Assembly (NCBI RefSeq): GCF_048751585.1
Contig: NZ_JAZHOB010000001.1
Coordinates: forward strand, 62,001-126,000
Source of the DNA: G025836975 sp048751585
Lineage (GTDB): Bacteria; Pseudomonadota; Gammaproteobacteria; Burkholderiales; Burkholderiaceae_B
Direction of reading: 5' to 3'
DNA: 64,000 nt
Under the pieces are notes generated by a model. It searched no databases. It saw only the letters and a program-made list of their open reading frames with translations, and had not been told where the DNA came from. The translations under genes and the position numbers were made by a program. Numbering within the stretch: position 1 is the stretch's first letter; every line of letters begins with the position of its first letter. Below are positions 29,074-37,814 of the stretch, one piece after another.

Positions 29074-29606
29074 CAATACCCGCCCTTCTTGCCGGTGCCG
29101 GCGTACACGAAGTCGTAATGCACTTCAAATGTCTTGAACCAGGGAGCCACCCCCGTTTCCTTATCGACGTGGCGCCCGAAATGGTTCACCTTGGCCGTGT
29201 CGGGCGACCCGATGATGAAGGTCAGCTTGTACTTGCCGGGACCGTCAAGCTTGACGTTGTCGCCATAGTGCGGACCGTCATTGGCTACCATGGGCATCAG
29301 TTCGCCCTTCTGGACATTGCCGCCCGCCTTCCGCAGCACATAGCCAATGTTCAGGTAAGGCGCCCAGGCGCCCTCAGGCAATCCGTTCTTGTTGTCGGCA
29401 GTGGCATGGATGTCGGCCTCCAGGTGGATGTCGGAGTCCTTGGCTTCGCGCATCATGCCGGCCGGTTCCATCTGGACCGGCTGCAAGTAAACGGCCGCGA
29501 CTTCCAGCCCGTTCTGCTCGGAGGGTTCGCCGATAGGATACTCGGCCGCCATCGCGGGCATGGTCAACGCCGCTCCGACCAATACGCCCAACCATTGCTT
29601 TCTCAT
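29073..29606 (-). CDS. ftrA: P19-type periplasmic iron-binding protein FtrA
   Basis: A 177-residue protein with a signal peptide (MRKQWLGVLVGAALTMPAMAA) and the P19/Tp34 fold. DIHLEADIHA, YLNIGYVL, and the His and Met residues that bind copper and iron in P19 are present. It is the first gene of ftrABCD. I chose the ATG at 29606, with GGAG 9 bases upstream; the frame starts 7 codons earlier. A Fur-box-like site lies just ahead. Confidence 0.9.
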   Translation of the reverse strand: MRKQWLGVLVGAALTMPAMAAEYPIGEPSEQNGLEVAAVYLQPVQMEPAGMMREAKDSDIHLEADIHATADNKNGLPEGAWAPYLNIGYVLRKAGGNVQKGELMPMVANDGPHYGDNVKLDGPGKYKLTFIIGSPDTAKVNHFGRHVDKETGVAPWFKTFEVHYDFVYAGTGKKGGY

Positions 29607-29625
29607 GCCTGCATGCTCCATAAAC

Positions 29626-29644
29626 AAGATTCATTCTCATTATT
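29626..29644 (-). promoter_or_regulatory. Fur-box-like sequence upstream of ftrA
   Basis: Read on the minus strand, AATAATGAGAATGAATCTT matches 13 of 19 positions of the Fur consensus GATAATGATAATCATTATC. It lies 20 bp before the ftrA ATG, where Fur-Fe(II) would block transcription in iron-replete cells. This is an inference from sequence match and context. Confidence 0.65.
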
Positions 29645-29723
29645 ATGAAGCAAGTGTTCTTACAGCCATCTGAAAACCATGATGCAAATCCGGACTTGTC
29701 GGCGGGCCGGCGCCATGCCGGGT

Positions 29724-30287
29724 TTATTTTTTGTTGTCTTTGGGCGGGACAGGGGTGAAGGGAAATGCCGAAAACATGCTGCGCGTTTGATCCTGCATTT
29801 GATCCTGCATCTGCACGAACAGGTTTTTGCTTTGATCGACGTAGTTGTTCATCATGTTCTGCAGTACCGGCGTCTCCACATTCATGAATTGCGCCCAGGC
29901 CTCGGGGCCGAACTGAGGTCCGTACAGTCCCTTCGATTGCTCTGCCATGCGATCCTGGATGTCCATGAAGGCCTGTATGTTTTTTTCCAGGAAGGAGCCC
30001 ATGACGCCCTGCATGGCATGGCCGTAGAAACGGATGATCTGCGACAAGGCCGTGGGCGAGAACATGGGCATCCCGCCGCTTTCTTCTTCCAGGATGATCT
30101 GCAGAAGAATGCTGCGGGTCAGGTCTTCGCCCGACTTGGCGTCGACGACCTGGAAGTTCTCGCTGTCCAGCACCAACTGCTTGACATCGGCCAAGGTAAT
30201 GTAAGTGCTGGTCTGCGTGTCATACAAACGCCTGTTGGGGTATTTCTTGATCAGGCGGACTGGGCTGCTGGCTTGGGATTGCGACAT
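29724..30287 (-). CDS. phaR: Polyhydroxyalkanoate synthesis repressor PhaR
   Basis: A 187-residue protein. It has the PhaR DNA-binding N domain (VRLIKKYPNRRLYDTQTSTY at about 10-29) and the PHB-accumulation regulatory domain (about 70-115), followed by a Met/Gln-rich tail. It represses phasin genes and itself until PHA granules titrate it away. It is the last gene of phaC-phaB-phaR, 66 bp after phaB. Confidence 0.95.
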   Translation of the reverse strand: MSQSQASSPVRLIKKYPNRRLYDTQTSTYITLADVKQLVLDSENFQVVDAKSGEDLTRSILLQIILEEESGGMPMFSPTALSQIIRFYGHAMQGVMGSFLEKNIQAFMDIQDRMAEQSKGLYGPQFGPEAWAQFMNVETPVLQNMMNNYVDQSKNLFVQMQDQMQDQTRSMFSAFPFTPVPPKDNKK

Positions 30288-30353
30288 GTCATTGACCGAA
30301 TACGTGATGGAGCGAAAGGGATCGAATGGGGCCGGACCTGGCCGGCATGGGAC

Positions 30354-31091
30354 TTAGCCCATATGCAGCCCGCCATTCAGTGAGAAATCGGCGCCGGTGG
30401 CAAACCCTGATTCATCCGACGCCAGCCAGGCCACGATTGATCCTATTTCTTCAGGCGTTCCCAGACGCTTGACAGGAATGGTCGCCACGATTTTCTCGAG
30501 CACGTCGGGACGTATGGCGCGCACCATGTCGGTGCCTATATAACCGGGCGAGATCGTGTTGACCGTGACGCCCTTGCTGGCCACTTCCTGCGCCAGCGCC
30601 ATGGTGAAGCCGTGTATGCCCGCCTTCGCGGTGGAGTAGTTGGTTTGGCCGAACTGGCCCTTTTGGCCGTTGACCGAACTGATGTTGATGATGCGGCCCC
30701 ATTGCCTGTCGACCATGCCCTCGATGACTTGCTTGGTCACGTTGAACAGGCTGTTCAGGTTGGTATCGATGACCGCCCGCCAATCTTCCTGGCTCATTTT
30801 ACGGAACAGGCCGTCGCGGGTAATGCCTGCATTGTTGACCAGCACATCGACAGGGCCCAGCTTCTCGCGAACCACGCGGAACGCGTCCACCGTTGAGTCC
30901 CAGTCGGAGACATTTCCGACCGACGCATGAAAGGAATAGCCGAGCGCCGACTGCTCGTCGAGCCATTGCTTGAAGTTGCGGCTGGGGCCGCAGCCGGCCA
31001 CGACGGTATAGCCTTCTTTTGCCAGGCGCTGGCATATGGACGTTCCTATGCCGCCCATGCCGCCTGTTACGTAAGCCAGTTTTTCACTCAT
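30354..31091 (-). CDS. phaB: Acetoacetyl-CoA reductase (NADPH)
   Basis: A 245-residue short-chain dehydrogenase with GGMGGIGTS (about 10-18), NNAGITRD, catalytic Ser in ISSVNGQKGQFGQTNYSTAKAG, and the Tyr-x3-Lys. The QFGQTNYS context is typical of PhaB. It reduces acetoacetyl-CoA to (R)-3-hydroxybutyryl-CoA for PHB synthesis. It lies between phaC and phaR; no phaA thiolase gene is present in the cluster. Confidence 0.95.
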   Translation of the reverse strand: MSEKLAYVTGGMGGIGTSICQRLAKEGYTVVAGCGPSRNFKQWLDEQSALGYSFHASVGNVSDWDSTVDAFRVVREKLGPVDVLVNNAGITRDGLFRKMSQEDWRAVIDTNLNSLFNVTKQVIEGMVDRQWGRIINISSVNGQKGQFGQTNYSTAKAGIHGFTMALAQEVASKGVTVNTISPGYIGTDMVRAIRPDVLEKIVATIPVKRLGTPEEIGSIVAWLASDESGFATGADFSLNGGLHMG

Positions 31092-31193
31092 GACGATCTC
31101 CTCTTAATTCCAGATGCCCCCGCGGCACCACAACCGAATAGCGTTTTATCGCGGACCGCCATCGGGGCGCGCCAGCCGTCGCCGCGACGACGG

Positions 31194-32828
31194 TCAAAAC
31201 GCGCGCACCTTTACATAGCTTCCGGGCGCCGGTTCCAGGGGCCGGTACTTCGCATTGCCCAACTCTGGGCGCGCGCGAACCTGGGCTCCTGAATGCGAGG
31301 CAAGCCATTTCGTCCAGTCATTCCACCAACTGCCCGGATGCTCGGTAGCCGCATCGAGCCAGCTTGCCGGATCGCCGGGCATGCCGGAAGGCGGATAGTC
31401 ATCCTGATGGTTCCAGTAGCTGCGGCGTTTTTTGGGTGGCGGATTGATGACACCGGCAATATGCCCTGAAGCGCCGAGCACGAAGCGCATGGGTCCGCGC
31501 AGCAATCGGGTTGTGGCGTAAGCCGCATGCCAGGGAACGATATGATCGTCGCGGGAACCGTATATATACGCTGGCATGCCGAGCGTGCCCAGGTCCAGGC
31601 CATGGCCGTCGACCTGTATGCGCCCTGGCGTCTTCAGATTATTCTCGAGATAGGTATTGCGGAAATACCAGGCGAAAAACGGTCCTGGAAGGTTGGTGCC
31701 GTCGGCATTCCAGTACAGCAGGTCAAACGCGGGAGGCGCCTCGCCCTTGAGGTAGTTGCTTACGACGTAGTGCCAGACGAGTTCGCCGGGGCGCAGAAAG
31801 GAAAACGTCGTACCCAGTTCGCGGGCGGTCATCAGCCCGCGGTTGCCCAGTTGGTGTTCGCGCGCCTGGGCATGGGCTTCATCGACGAAGACATCAAGCA
31901 CGCCGGTTTCATCGAAGTCGAGCAAGGTGGTGAGCAAGGTCAGGCTGGCGGCCGGATCATCTCCCTGCGCCCGCGCCAGCGCAAGCGCCGAGGCCAATAA
32001 AGTGCCGCCCACGCAAAAACCCAGCGTGTTGATTTGATCTTGTCCGGAAACGGCACGCGCGACATCGATGGCCTGGAGCACGCCATGACGAAGGTAGTCG
32101 CCCCACGTGGCGGTATCGATACCGTCGGCATCGGAGTCCAGGGGATTGCGCCAGGACACCAGAAAAACCGTAAAGCCTTCCTGGACGGCATGCCTGACAA
32201 AGGAGTTTTCGGGTTGCAGGTCGAGTATGTAGAATTTGTTGATGCACGGCGGCACCATCAGCAAGGGCCTTTTGTGGACCTTCGCGGTTTGCGGCGCATA
32301 CTGGATCACCTGCATGAGCGAATTCTGGAAAACGACCTCGCCCGGCGTGACACCCAGGTCCCGGCCCAATTCGAAGCGCGATTCGTCGGATTGGGTAAGA
32401 CGCCCTTTCCGCAGATCGCCAAGCAGGTTGCGCACGCCATTGCCCAAGGACTGGCCCTGGGTTTGAAGGAGCATTTGCTGCGCGTCAGGATTGCTGGCCA
32501 GAAAATTGGAAGGCGATGCGGCCTCGAGCCATTGCATGAGCGAAAACCGCAATCGGCTGCGCACGGCTTCGGGAACTTCGGCGGCCTCGACCATCTGGTT
32601 CATGGCTTTGGCCGACAGCAAGTAGGCGTGCGCGGAAAACAGGGACGCGGGACTGGACGCCCAGGCCGGTTTGCTGAAGCGGCGATCGGCCGGCGGTTCA
32701 AGCGATCCCTGCTGGGCACTGGCCGCAATGCGCAGCCATTCGCGGGAGAACTCTGCCTGAATTGCTCCGATCTTATCCGGAGCAATGCTGACCGGAACTG
32801 GCCATGAGGATGACGACGGAGCTCTCAC
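31194..32828 (-). CDS. phaC: Class I polyhydroxyalkanoate synthase
   Basis: A 544-residue protein with the PhaC N domain and an alpha/beta-hydrolase core. The lipase-like box is GFCVGG (Cys272), the Asp is in SRDDHIVPW (about 428) and the His in SGHIAGV (456), forming the catalytic triad. It polymerises (R)-3-hydroxyacyl-CoA on granules. It is somewhat shorter than C. necator PhaC (589), mostly at the N terminus. The start is a GTG with AGGTG 7 bases upstream. No phaE is present, which supports class I. Confidence 0.95.
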   Translation of the reverse strand: MRAPSSSSWPVPVSIAPDKIGAIQAEFSREWLRIAASAQQGSLEPPADRRFSKPAWASSPASLFSAHAYLLSAKAMNQMVEAAEVPEAVRSRLRFSLMQWLEAASPSNFLASNPDAQQMLLQTQGQSLGNGVRNLLGDLRKGRLTQSDESRFELGRDLGVTPGEVVFQNSLMQVIQYAPQTAKVHKRPLLMVPPCINKFYILDLQPENSFVRHAVQEGFTVFLVSWRNPLDSDADGIDTATWGDYLRHGVLQAIDVARAVSGQDQINTLGFCVGGTLLASALALARAQGDDPAASLTLLTTLLDFDETGVLDVFVDEAHAQAREHQLGNRGLMTARELGTTFSFLRPGELVWHYVVSNYLKGEAPPAFDLLYWNADGTNLPGPFFAWYFRNTYLENNLKTPGRIQVDGHGLDLGTLGMPAYIYGSRDDHIVPWHAAYATTRLLRGPMRFVLGASGHIAGVINPPPKKRRSYWNHQDDYPPSGMPGDPASWLDAATEHPGSWWNDWTKWLASHSGAQVRARPELGNAKYRPLEPAPGSYVKVRAF

Positions 32829-32893
32829 TTTAAGACACCTTACACTTATCGACGCTTTGACCCCATGTTGGATGTCATTTAAAAGCGTGTCAA

Positions 32894-33700
32894 TCAGGGT
32901 AAGTCGCTACCCACCTGTCCGGGAGGGTCGGCGGGCTCCAGCCAGGCCAAGGTGGCCAAACGGCCGGTGGTCGATGCGCGGCGAAAGGAATAATACATAT
33001 CGGCCTGACCGAATGTACATTGCCCGCTTAGCTCTATATTGGCCACGCCGGCATTATGCAGCCGATACCGTGCGATCCCGGGCAAATCGGCCAGCCATTT
33101 CCCGTCTCCTTTTTCAGCGAAAAAGACAGCGGCCCCAGGGTCGGCGCCGGCAAACGCTTCATATACGTCGCGGCCCACTTCAAAATGGCGCTGGCTGATG
33201 GCGGGGCCTATCCAGGCCCGCCACCGGGCACCCTCGGGCGCCCGCCGGCGCATGGCTCCCAGGGTGTTCTCCAGCACGCCATTGGCCAGGCCTCGCCAGC
33301 CCGCGTGCGCCACGCCAAGGACGCAGGCATCGGCGCTTGCCAACACCACCGGCAGGCAATCGGCCGTCATGATGGCCAGCACCCTGCCCGCGGTGGCCGT
33401 GACGGCGGCATCGGCGGCGGGCGGAGGCCCTGGCATCGCCCGGCCCTGCACGGTTTCCGGCATCCCGTCCGCATCGAACACATCCGCCCCATGCACCTGT
33501 TTCAGCCACAAGGGCTCCGACGGCGCCATGGCGCCGAGCCGCTGCCGGTTCGCCGCCACATGCGCGCCGTCGTCATCGGTGTGCAGGCCAAGATTCAAGG
33601 AAGACCATGGGCCGGCACTGACGCCGCCTTGGCGTGTCGTGCTGAAGTACTTAACGCCCTTCCATGGCAAGCCGGTGACGGTCGGCAACGCGCTGTCCAT
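32894..33700 (-). CDS. pgeF: Peptidoglycan editing factor PgeF (YfiH, laccase-domain protein)
   Basis: A 268-residue Cu-oxidase_4 protein with the family's His/Cys metal site (LKQVHGADV, MTADCLPVVLA, GVAHAGWRGLANGV). In E. coli YfiH removes wrongly added L-Ser from muropeptide precursors; older annotation calls it polyphenol oxidase. The ATG at 33700 has GGGAGGA 7 bases upstream. It starts 2 bp after the rluD stop, the usual rluD-yfiH pairing. Confidence 0.93.
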   Translation of the reverse strand: MDSALPTVTGLPWKGVKYFSTTRQGGVSAGPWSSLNLGLHTDDDGAHVAANRQRLGAMAPSEPLWLKQVHGADVFDADGMPETVQGRAMPGPPPAADAAVTATAGRVLAIMTADCLPVVLASADACVLGVAHAGWRGLANGVLENTLGAMRRRAPEGARWRAWIGPAISQRHFEVGRDVYEAFAGADPGAAVFFAEKGDGKWLADLPGIARYRLHNAGVANIELSGQCTFGQADMYYSFRRASTTGRLATLAWLEPADPPGQVGSDLP

Positions 33701-33702
33701 GT

Positions 33703-34671
33703 TCATTCCTCCCAATCGATTTCATCCAGCACGCGCTGAAAATCCTCGGCCAGGGGCGCCTGGAAAGACAGGCGTTCGCCGCTGGAAATATCATCGAAGG
33801 CAAGGGCTTGCGCATGCAAGAGTTGCCGCTGGGCGCTGCCAACGGGCTTGCCGCCATACAGCACATCGCCCACCAGCGGATGGCGCAAGCTCATCATGTG
33901 CACCCGGATCTGATGCGTGCGGCCGGTCTCCAGCTTGCAGGCGACCTCGGTCACTGTGGCGCCCTCGCCCGCAGCGGCCTGGCCCACGCGCAGCGGCGCG
34001 TAATGCGTGATGGCCGGCTTGGGGGCAATGGGGTTGTCGACGGCCATGCGCACCGGTACGCGCGGGTCCCGGCCGATACTCAGCTTGACGGCGCCCGGCC
34101 GGGTCAGGCGGCCATGAACCAGCGCAATGTATTCGCGGCTGACGCTGCGCGCCTGCAATTGGCGGATCAAGTGCGTCTGGGACTTTTCGTGCCGGGCCAC
34201 CACCAGCAAGCCGGAAGTATCCTTGTCCAGCCTATGGACGATGCCCGCGCGCGCCACGCGGGCCAGTTCCGGATAGCGGTAAAGCAGCCCGTTCAGCAAG
34301 GTGCCCTGCCAGTTGCCCGCCCCCGGATGGGTCACCAGACCGGCGGGCTTGTAGACGACGATCCAGTCGGGACTTTCATCAACCACCGTGAAGTCGACAT
34401 CCTGGGGCGTAAAGGCCTGCGACTCGGGAGCCGCCTGCTCATAGACCAGCAGCGTGTCGCCCGGGTTGGCCATCTGCTTTATGCGCCCAGGCTGGCCATT
34501 CACCAGCACATGTCCGGCCTCTATCCAGCCTTGCAGCCGACTGCGGGAATGATCCGGCACCAGCCGGGCCAGGACTTTGTCCAGGCGCTCCGGCAGCGCC
34601 GTAAAGGGAATATGGAACTCAAGCGGCGCGGCCGAAGAAAAACTTTCTTTGGCGATATCTGTGTCAGGCAT
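33703..34671 (-). CDS. rluD: 23S rRNA pseudouridine(1911/1915/1917) synthase
   Basis: A 322-residue RluA-family enzyme. It has an N-terminal S4 domain (ERLDKVLARLVPDHSRSRLQGWI, about 28-50) and the catalytic motif HRLDKDTSGLLVVAR (Asp about 148). It modifies helix 69 of 23S rRNA. It is divergent from bamD with 50 bp between, an arrangement also seen in E. coli. Confidence 0.93.
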   Translation of the reverse strand: MPDTDIAKESFSSAAPLEFHIPFTALPERLDKVLARLVPDHSRSRLQGWIEAGHVLVNGQPGRIKQMANPGDTLLVYEQAAPESQAFTPQDVDFTVVDESPDWIVVYKPAGLVTHPGAGNWQGTLLNGLLYRYPELARVARAGIVHRLDKDTSGLLVVARHEKSQTHLIRQLQARSVSREYIALVHGRLTRPGAVKLSIGRDPRVPVRMAVDNPIAPKPAITHYAPLRVGQAAAGEGATVTEVACKLETGRTHQIRVHMMSLRHPLVGDVLYGGKPVGSAQRQLLHAQALAFDDISSGERLSFQAPLAEDFQRVLDEIDWEE

Positions 34672-34721
34672 GGCGACAAATCATATAATCAGCGTGCAAT
34701 GCTAACACCAAGGATGCTTTT

Positions 34722-35570
34722 GTGACTCGTATCGACCTCAATCAATCTCGATTTTCCGGCTTCGCGCGGTTAAGTCACGCCGCCCTCGCCCTCATTGCCG
34801 TTGTGCTGATCGCCGGATGCGGATCCATCAAGGGCGAGACGGACCCCACGGCGGGATGGAGCGCCGAGCGCCTGTACCAGGATGCCCGCACGGAAATAAG
34901 CGCCGGCAACTGGAAAGACGCGCGCACCCGCCTGGAAGCCGTCGAGGCGCGCTACCCCTTCGGCGGCTATGCGCAGCAATCGCTCATCGATCAGGCATAC
35001 GTAAACTGGAAAGACGACGAGCCCGAGCAGGCCCTTGCCGCCATCGATCGTTTCCAGCAGCAGTACCCCAACCATCCCGGCACCGACTACATGCTGTACC
35101 TGAAGGGGTTGATCACGTTCACGCCTCCCAGCGCCTCGTTCACCAAGTTTACGCGCCAGGACCCCAGCGAACGCGATCCCAAAGGCTTGCGTGAATCGTA
35201 CGAATCGTTCAATGAGCTTATCAAGCGCTACCCCGACAGCCGCTATACCGCCGACGCCAAGAAACGCGTCACCTGGCTGGTCAGCACGATTGCCCAGAAC
35301 GAAGTGCATGTTGCCCAGTATTACTATGAACGCGGCGCCTATGTCGCCGCCGTCAATCGGGCGCAAACCGTCATCACCGACTTTCAGGGCGTGCCCATTG
35401 CCGAAAAGGCCTTGTACATTATTTACCTGTCCTACGATAAGCTGGGCCTGACGGAGCTGCGCGACGACGCAAAGCGCGTTCTCGATCAAAACTTCCCCAA
35501 CAGCAAATATTACGAGCAAGGCCTGGATGAGCCGGGCGGCAGCTACTGGAATCCCATCAACTGGTTCTGA
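34722..35570 (+). CDS. bamD: Outer membrane assembly lipoprotein BamD
   Basis: A 282-residue lipoprotein. The lipobox LIAGC places the acylated Cys at 33. TPR-like helices (SAERLYQDARTEISAGNWKDARTRLEAVEARYPFG) follow. It is an essential part of the BAM complex that inserts outer-membrane beta-barrels. The start is GTG. It converges with the helicase gene across a 12-bp-arm hairpin. Confidence 0.95.
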   Translation: MTRIDLNQSRFSGFARLSHAALALIAVVLIAGCGSIKGETDPTAGWSAERLYQDARTEISAGNWKDARTRLEAVEARYPFGGYAQQSLIDQAYVNWKDDEPEQALAAIDRFQQQYPNHPGTDYMLYLKGLITFTPPSASFTKFTRQDPSERDPKGLRESYESFNELIKRYPDSRYTADAKKRVTWLVSTIAQNEVHVAQYYYERGAYVAAVNRAQTVITDFQGVPIAEKALYIIYLSYDKLGLTELRDDAKRVLDQNFPNSKYYEQGLDEPGGSYWNPINWF

Positions 35571-35588
35571 CCGGGCGCCGCCCGTCCC

Positions 35589-35634
35589 ATCGCCCCGCGC
35601 ATGCCGCCTGTCTGGCCGGTTTGCGCGGGGCGAT
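35589..35634. terminator. Bidirectional hairpin between bamD and the helicase gene
   Basis: Perfect 12-bp arms (ATCGCCCCGCGC at 35589-35600 and 35623-35634) with a 22-base loop, between converging genes. The T-run is minimal. Confidence 0.6.
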
Positions 35635-35639
35635 CCGTT

Positions 35640-37652
35640 TCAGGACGCCTGTTTCTTTTCGAAGAACGCCACCACCTGCTCGGGCTCGCGGGTGCGGGAG
35701 AATGGCGGCAATCCGCGCCATAGCAGCTTCCCATAGGGCTTTTCCACGATGCGGGTATCGCCCACCACCAGCACGCCCCAATCCTGTTCCGACCGTATCA
35801 GGCGGCCCGCGCCCTGCTTCAGGGCAATGGCGGCTTCGGGCAGTTGATATTCCATGAAAGGGTTGCCGCCCTGGTTGCGGCATAGATTAAGGCGGGCCTC
35901 CAGGACCGGGTCGTCGGGCGGAGCAAAAGGCAGCTTGTCGATGGCGACCAGCGTCAGGGCATTGCCCGGCACATCTATGCCTTCCCAAAAGCTGGCGCTG
36001 CCGACCAGCACGGCATTGCTCGCCGCCCGGAAACGCTCGAGCAGCGCACGGCGCGAGCTTTCGCCCTGCCGCAACAGAACCCGATCGATGCCCTCGTCCT
36101 CGAAACGCTCTTCCAGCAACTCGGCGATACGGTCCACCGCGCGCAATGTCGTGCAAAGAATCAGCACACCGCCCGACGATGCGCGGATCAGCGGCAGCAG
36201 CACATCGACGAAGCGCTCGTTGAAATAGCGGTCGCTGGGCAGGGGCAGCGCCTTGGGCACATACAGAACGCCCTGGGCGGGATAATCGAAAGGAGAATCC
36301 CAGCGCAATGTCTTGGCATCCCACAGGCCGAGCTGGCGCAGGAAATGGCCGAAATCGCCATGCACGGACAGCGTGGCGGACGTCAGCACCCAAGCCTGCT
36401 CCTTGCCGCGATAGCGGGAAAAGATCTGCGCCACCGACAAGGGCGCGCTGTGCAGCCGCATATGGTGCAGGCTGTGCTCCACCCAGCGCACGGCGGCATT
36501 GTCTTCGCCTGCGGCCTGTCCGCCTTCCTTTGGAGGCGGCTTGAGCGTGTTCCCGCCCTGGCGGTCGGGCTGGCTCCATTGATACAGGCGGGCGCGCAAA
36601 TCGAGGCAGGTCTTGGAGACAGCCGCCAGATCGGGGTGCTTCTCGCTGACCACCGACAGCAGTTGCGAGCTTTTGTCCAGCACGTCCAGCAGCTCGGACA
36701 GGGCCGCGTCGAACTCTTCGGGGTTGGGGATGGCCTGGAAGGTGGCTTTGCGCCCGGGCATTTTCTCGATGGGCGCCGCGGCAAGGCGCAACTGGCGCGC
36801 CGCATGCTCGATCTTCTTGCCCGCTTCGCTCCAGTTGGTGGATTCGCGCGCATACGCCAGGCCGGCCGCTTCGGCCGTACGCGCCAGGTCGAGCAACTGG
36901 TGCGACGACACGCTGGTGCCCAGAAAACGCGTGGCGATGTCCGGCAGTTGATGCGCCTCGTCGAAAACCACCAGCTCGACGGTGGGCAGCAGATCGGTGA
37001 TGCCCTCTTCGCGCAACGCCAGGTCGGCCATGAACAATGCATGATTGACCACCACCAGGTCGGCATCCTGCGCCTGGCGCCTGGCCTTCATGACAAAACA
37101 ATCCCGCACATGGGGGCATTCCTGGCCCAGGCAGTTTTCGCGCGTGGAGGTAACCCGGTTCCAGATGTCGGCGTCTTCCGGGACCTCGGCCAGGTCGCTG
37201 CGATCGCCGCTGCGCGACTGCTGCGCAAATACCTGTATATGGCGCAACTGGCTGATTTCCGCGCGGGATTTCAATGCCCTGTCGTCGCCCTGCAGACGCT
37301 CCAGATGATAGTGGCACACATAATTGCCCCGGCCCTTGAGCAGCGCCACGGTAATCGGCAGCGCCAATGCCTGGCGCAGGCGGGGCAAATCGCGCCGGAA
37401 CAATTGGTCCTGAAGCGTGCGCGTACCTGTAGAAACCAGCACCTTGCACCCGCTGAGGAAAGCGGGCACCAGATAGGCCCAGGTCTTGCCGGTGCCGGTG
37501 CCGGCCTCGGCTATCAGTGTCGAATGGGTCTGCAAGGCTTCCTCGATGGCTTGCGCAAGCTCCAGCTGCGCCTGGCGCGGGCGATAGTCCGGCACGGCCT
37601 TCGCTATCGGGCCGTCGGAAGAAAAAATATCGGAAAGTTCTTGCAAAAGCAT
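35640..37652 (-). CDS. DinG/YoaA-family Fe-S ATP-dependent DNA helicase
   Basis: A 670-residue XPD-like superfamily 2 helicase. Walker A AEAGTGTGKT is at 48-57 and the DEAH box VFDEAHQ at 230-236. Four cysteines (113, 174, 179, 185) fit the 4Fe-4S pocket, and GAGRLIRSEQD is motif VI. DinG unwinds R-loops and D-loops; YoaA works with the Pol III chi subunit in repair. I placed the start at the ATG at 37652 (MLLQELSDIFSSDGPIAKA). The frame stays open far upstream, but that is antisense to tex. Confidence 0.92.
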   Translation of the reverse strand: MLLQELSDIFSSDGPIAKAVPDYRPRQAQLELAQAIEEALQTHSTLIAEAGTGTGKTWAYLVPAFLSGCKVLVSTGTRTLQDQLFRRDLPRLRQALALPITVALLKGRGNYVCHYHLERLQGDDRALKSRAEISQLRHIQVFAQQSRSGDRSDLAEVPEDADIWNRVTSTRENCLGQECPHVRDCFVMKARRQAQDADLVVVNHALFMADLALREEGITDLLPTVELVVFDEAHQLPDIATRFLGTSVSSHQLLDLARTAEAAGLAYARESTNWSEAGKKIEHAARQLRLAAAPIEKMPGRKATFQAIPNPEEFDAALSELLDVLDKSSQLLSVVSEKHPDLAAVSKTCLDLRARLYQWSQPDRQGGNTLKPPPKEGGQAAGEDNAAVRWVEHSLHHMRLHSAPLSVAQIFSRYRGKEQAWVLTSATLSVHGDFGHFLRQLGLWDAKTLRWDSPFDYPAQGVLYVPKALPLPSDRYFNERFVDVLLPLIRASSGGVLILCTTLRAVDRIAELLEERFEDEGIDRVLLRQGESSRRALLERFRAASNAVLVGSASFWEGIDVPGNALTLVAIDKLPFAPPDDPVLEARLNLCRNQGGNPFMEYQLPEAAIALKQGAGRLIRSEQDWGVLVVGDTRIVEKPYGKLLWRGLPPFSRTREPEQVVAFFEKKQAS

Positions 37653-37814
37653 CAAAAGGTAAATTAGGAATATGGCCGGCGGATCGTTCGCGGCAAAAAG
37701 GGTAAAGTATGCACTCCCCGGAGAATCCAGACGTGATGATACCCGTCTATTTTTCCGGCGAGGCTGCCGTTGTGGCAAAATGCGCCGCGTTATTCTCGAT
37801 TTATAGATGGACCA

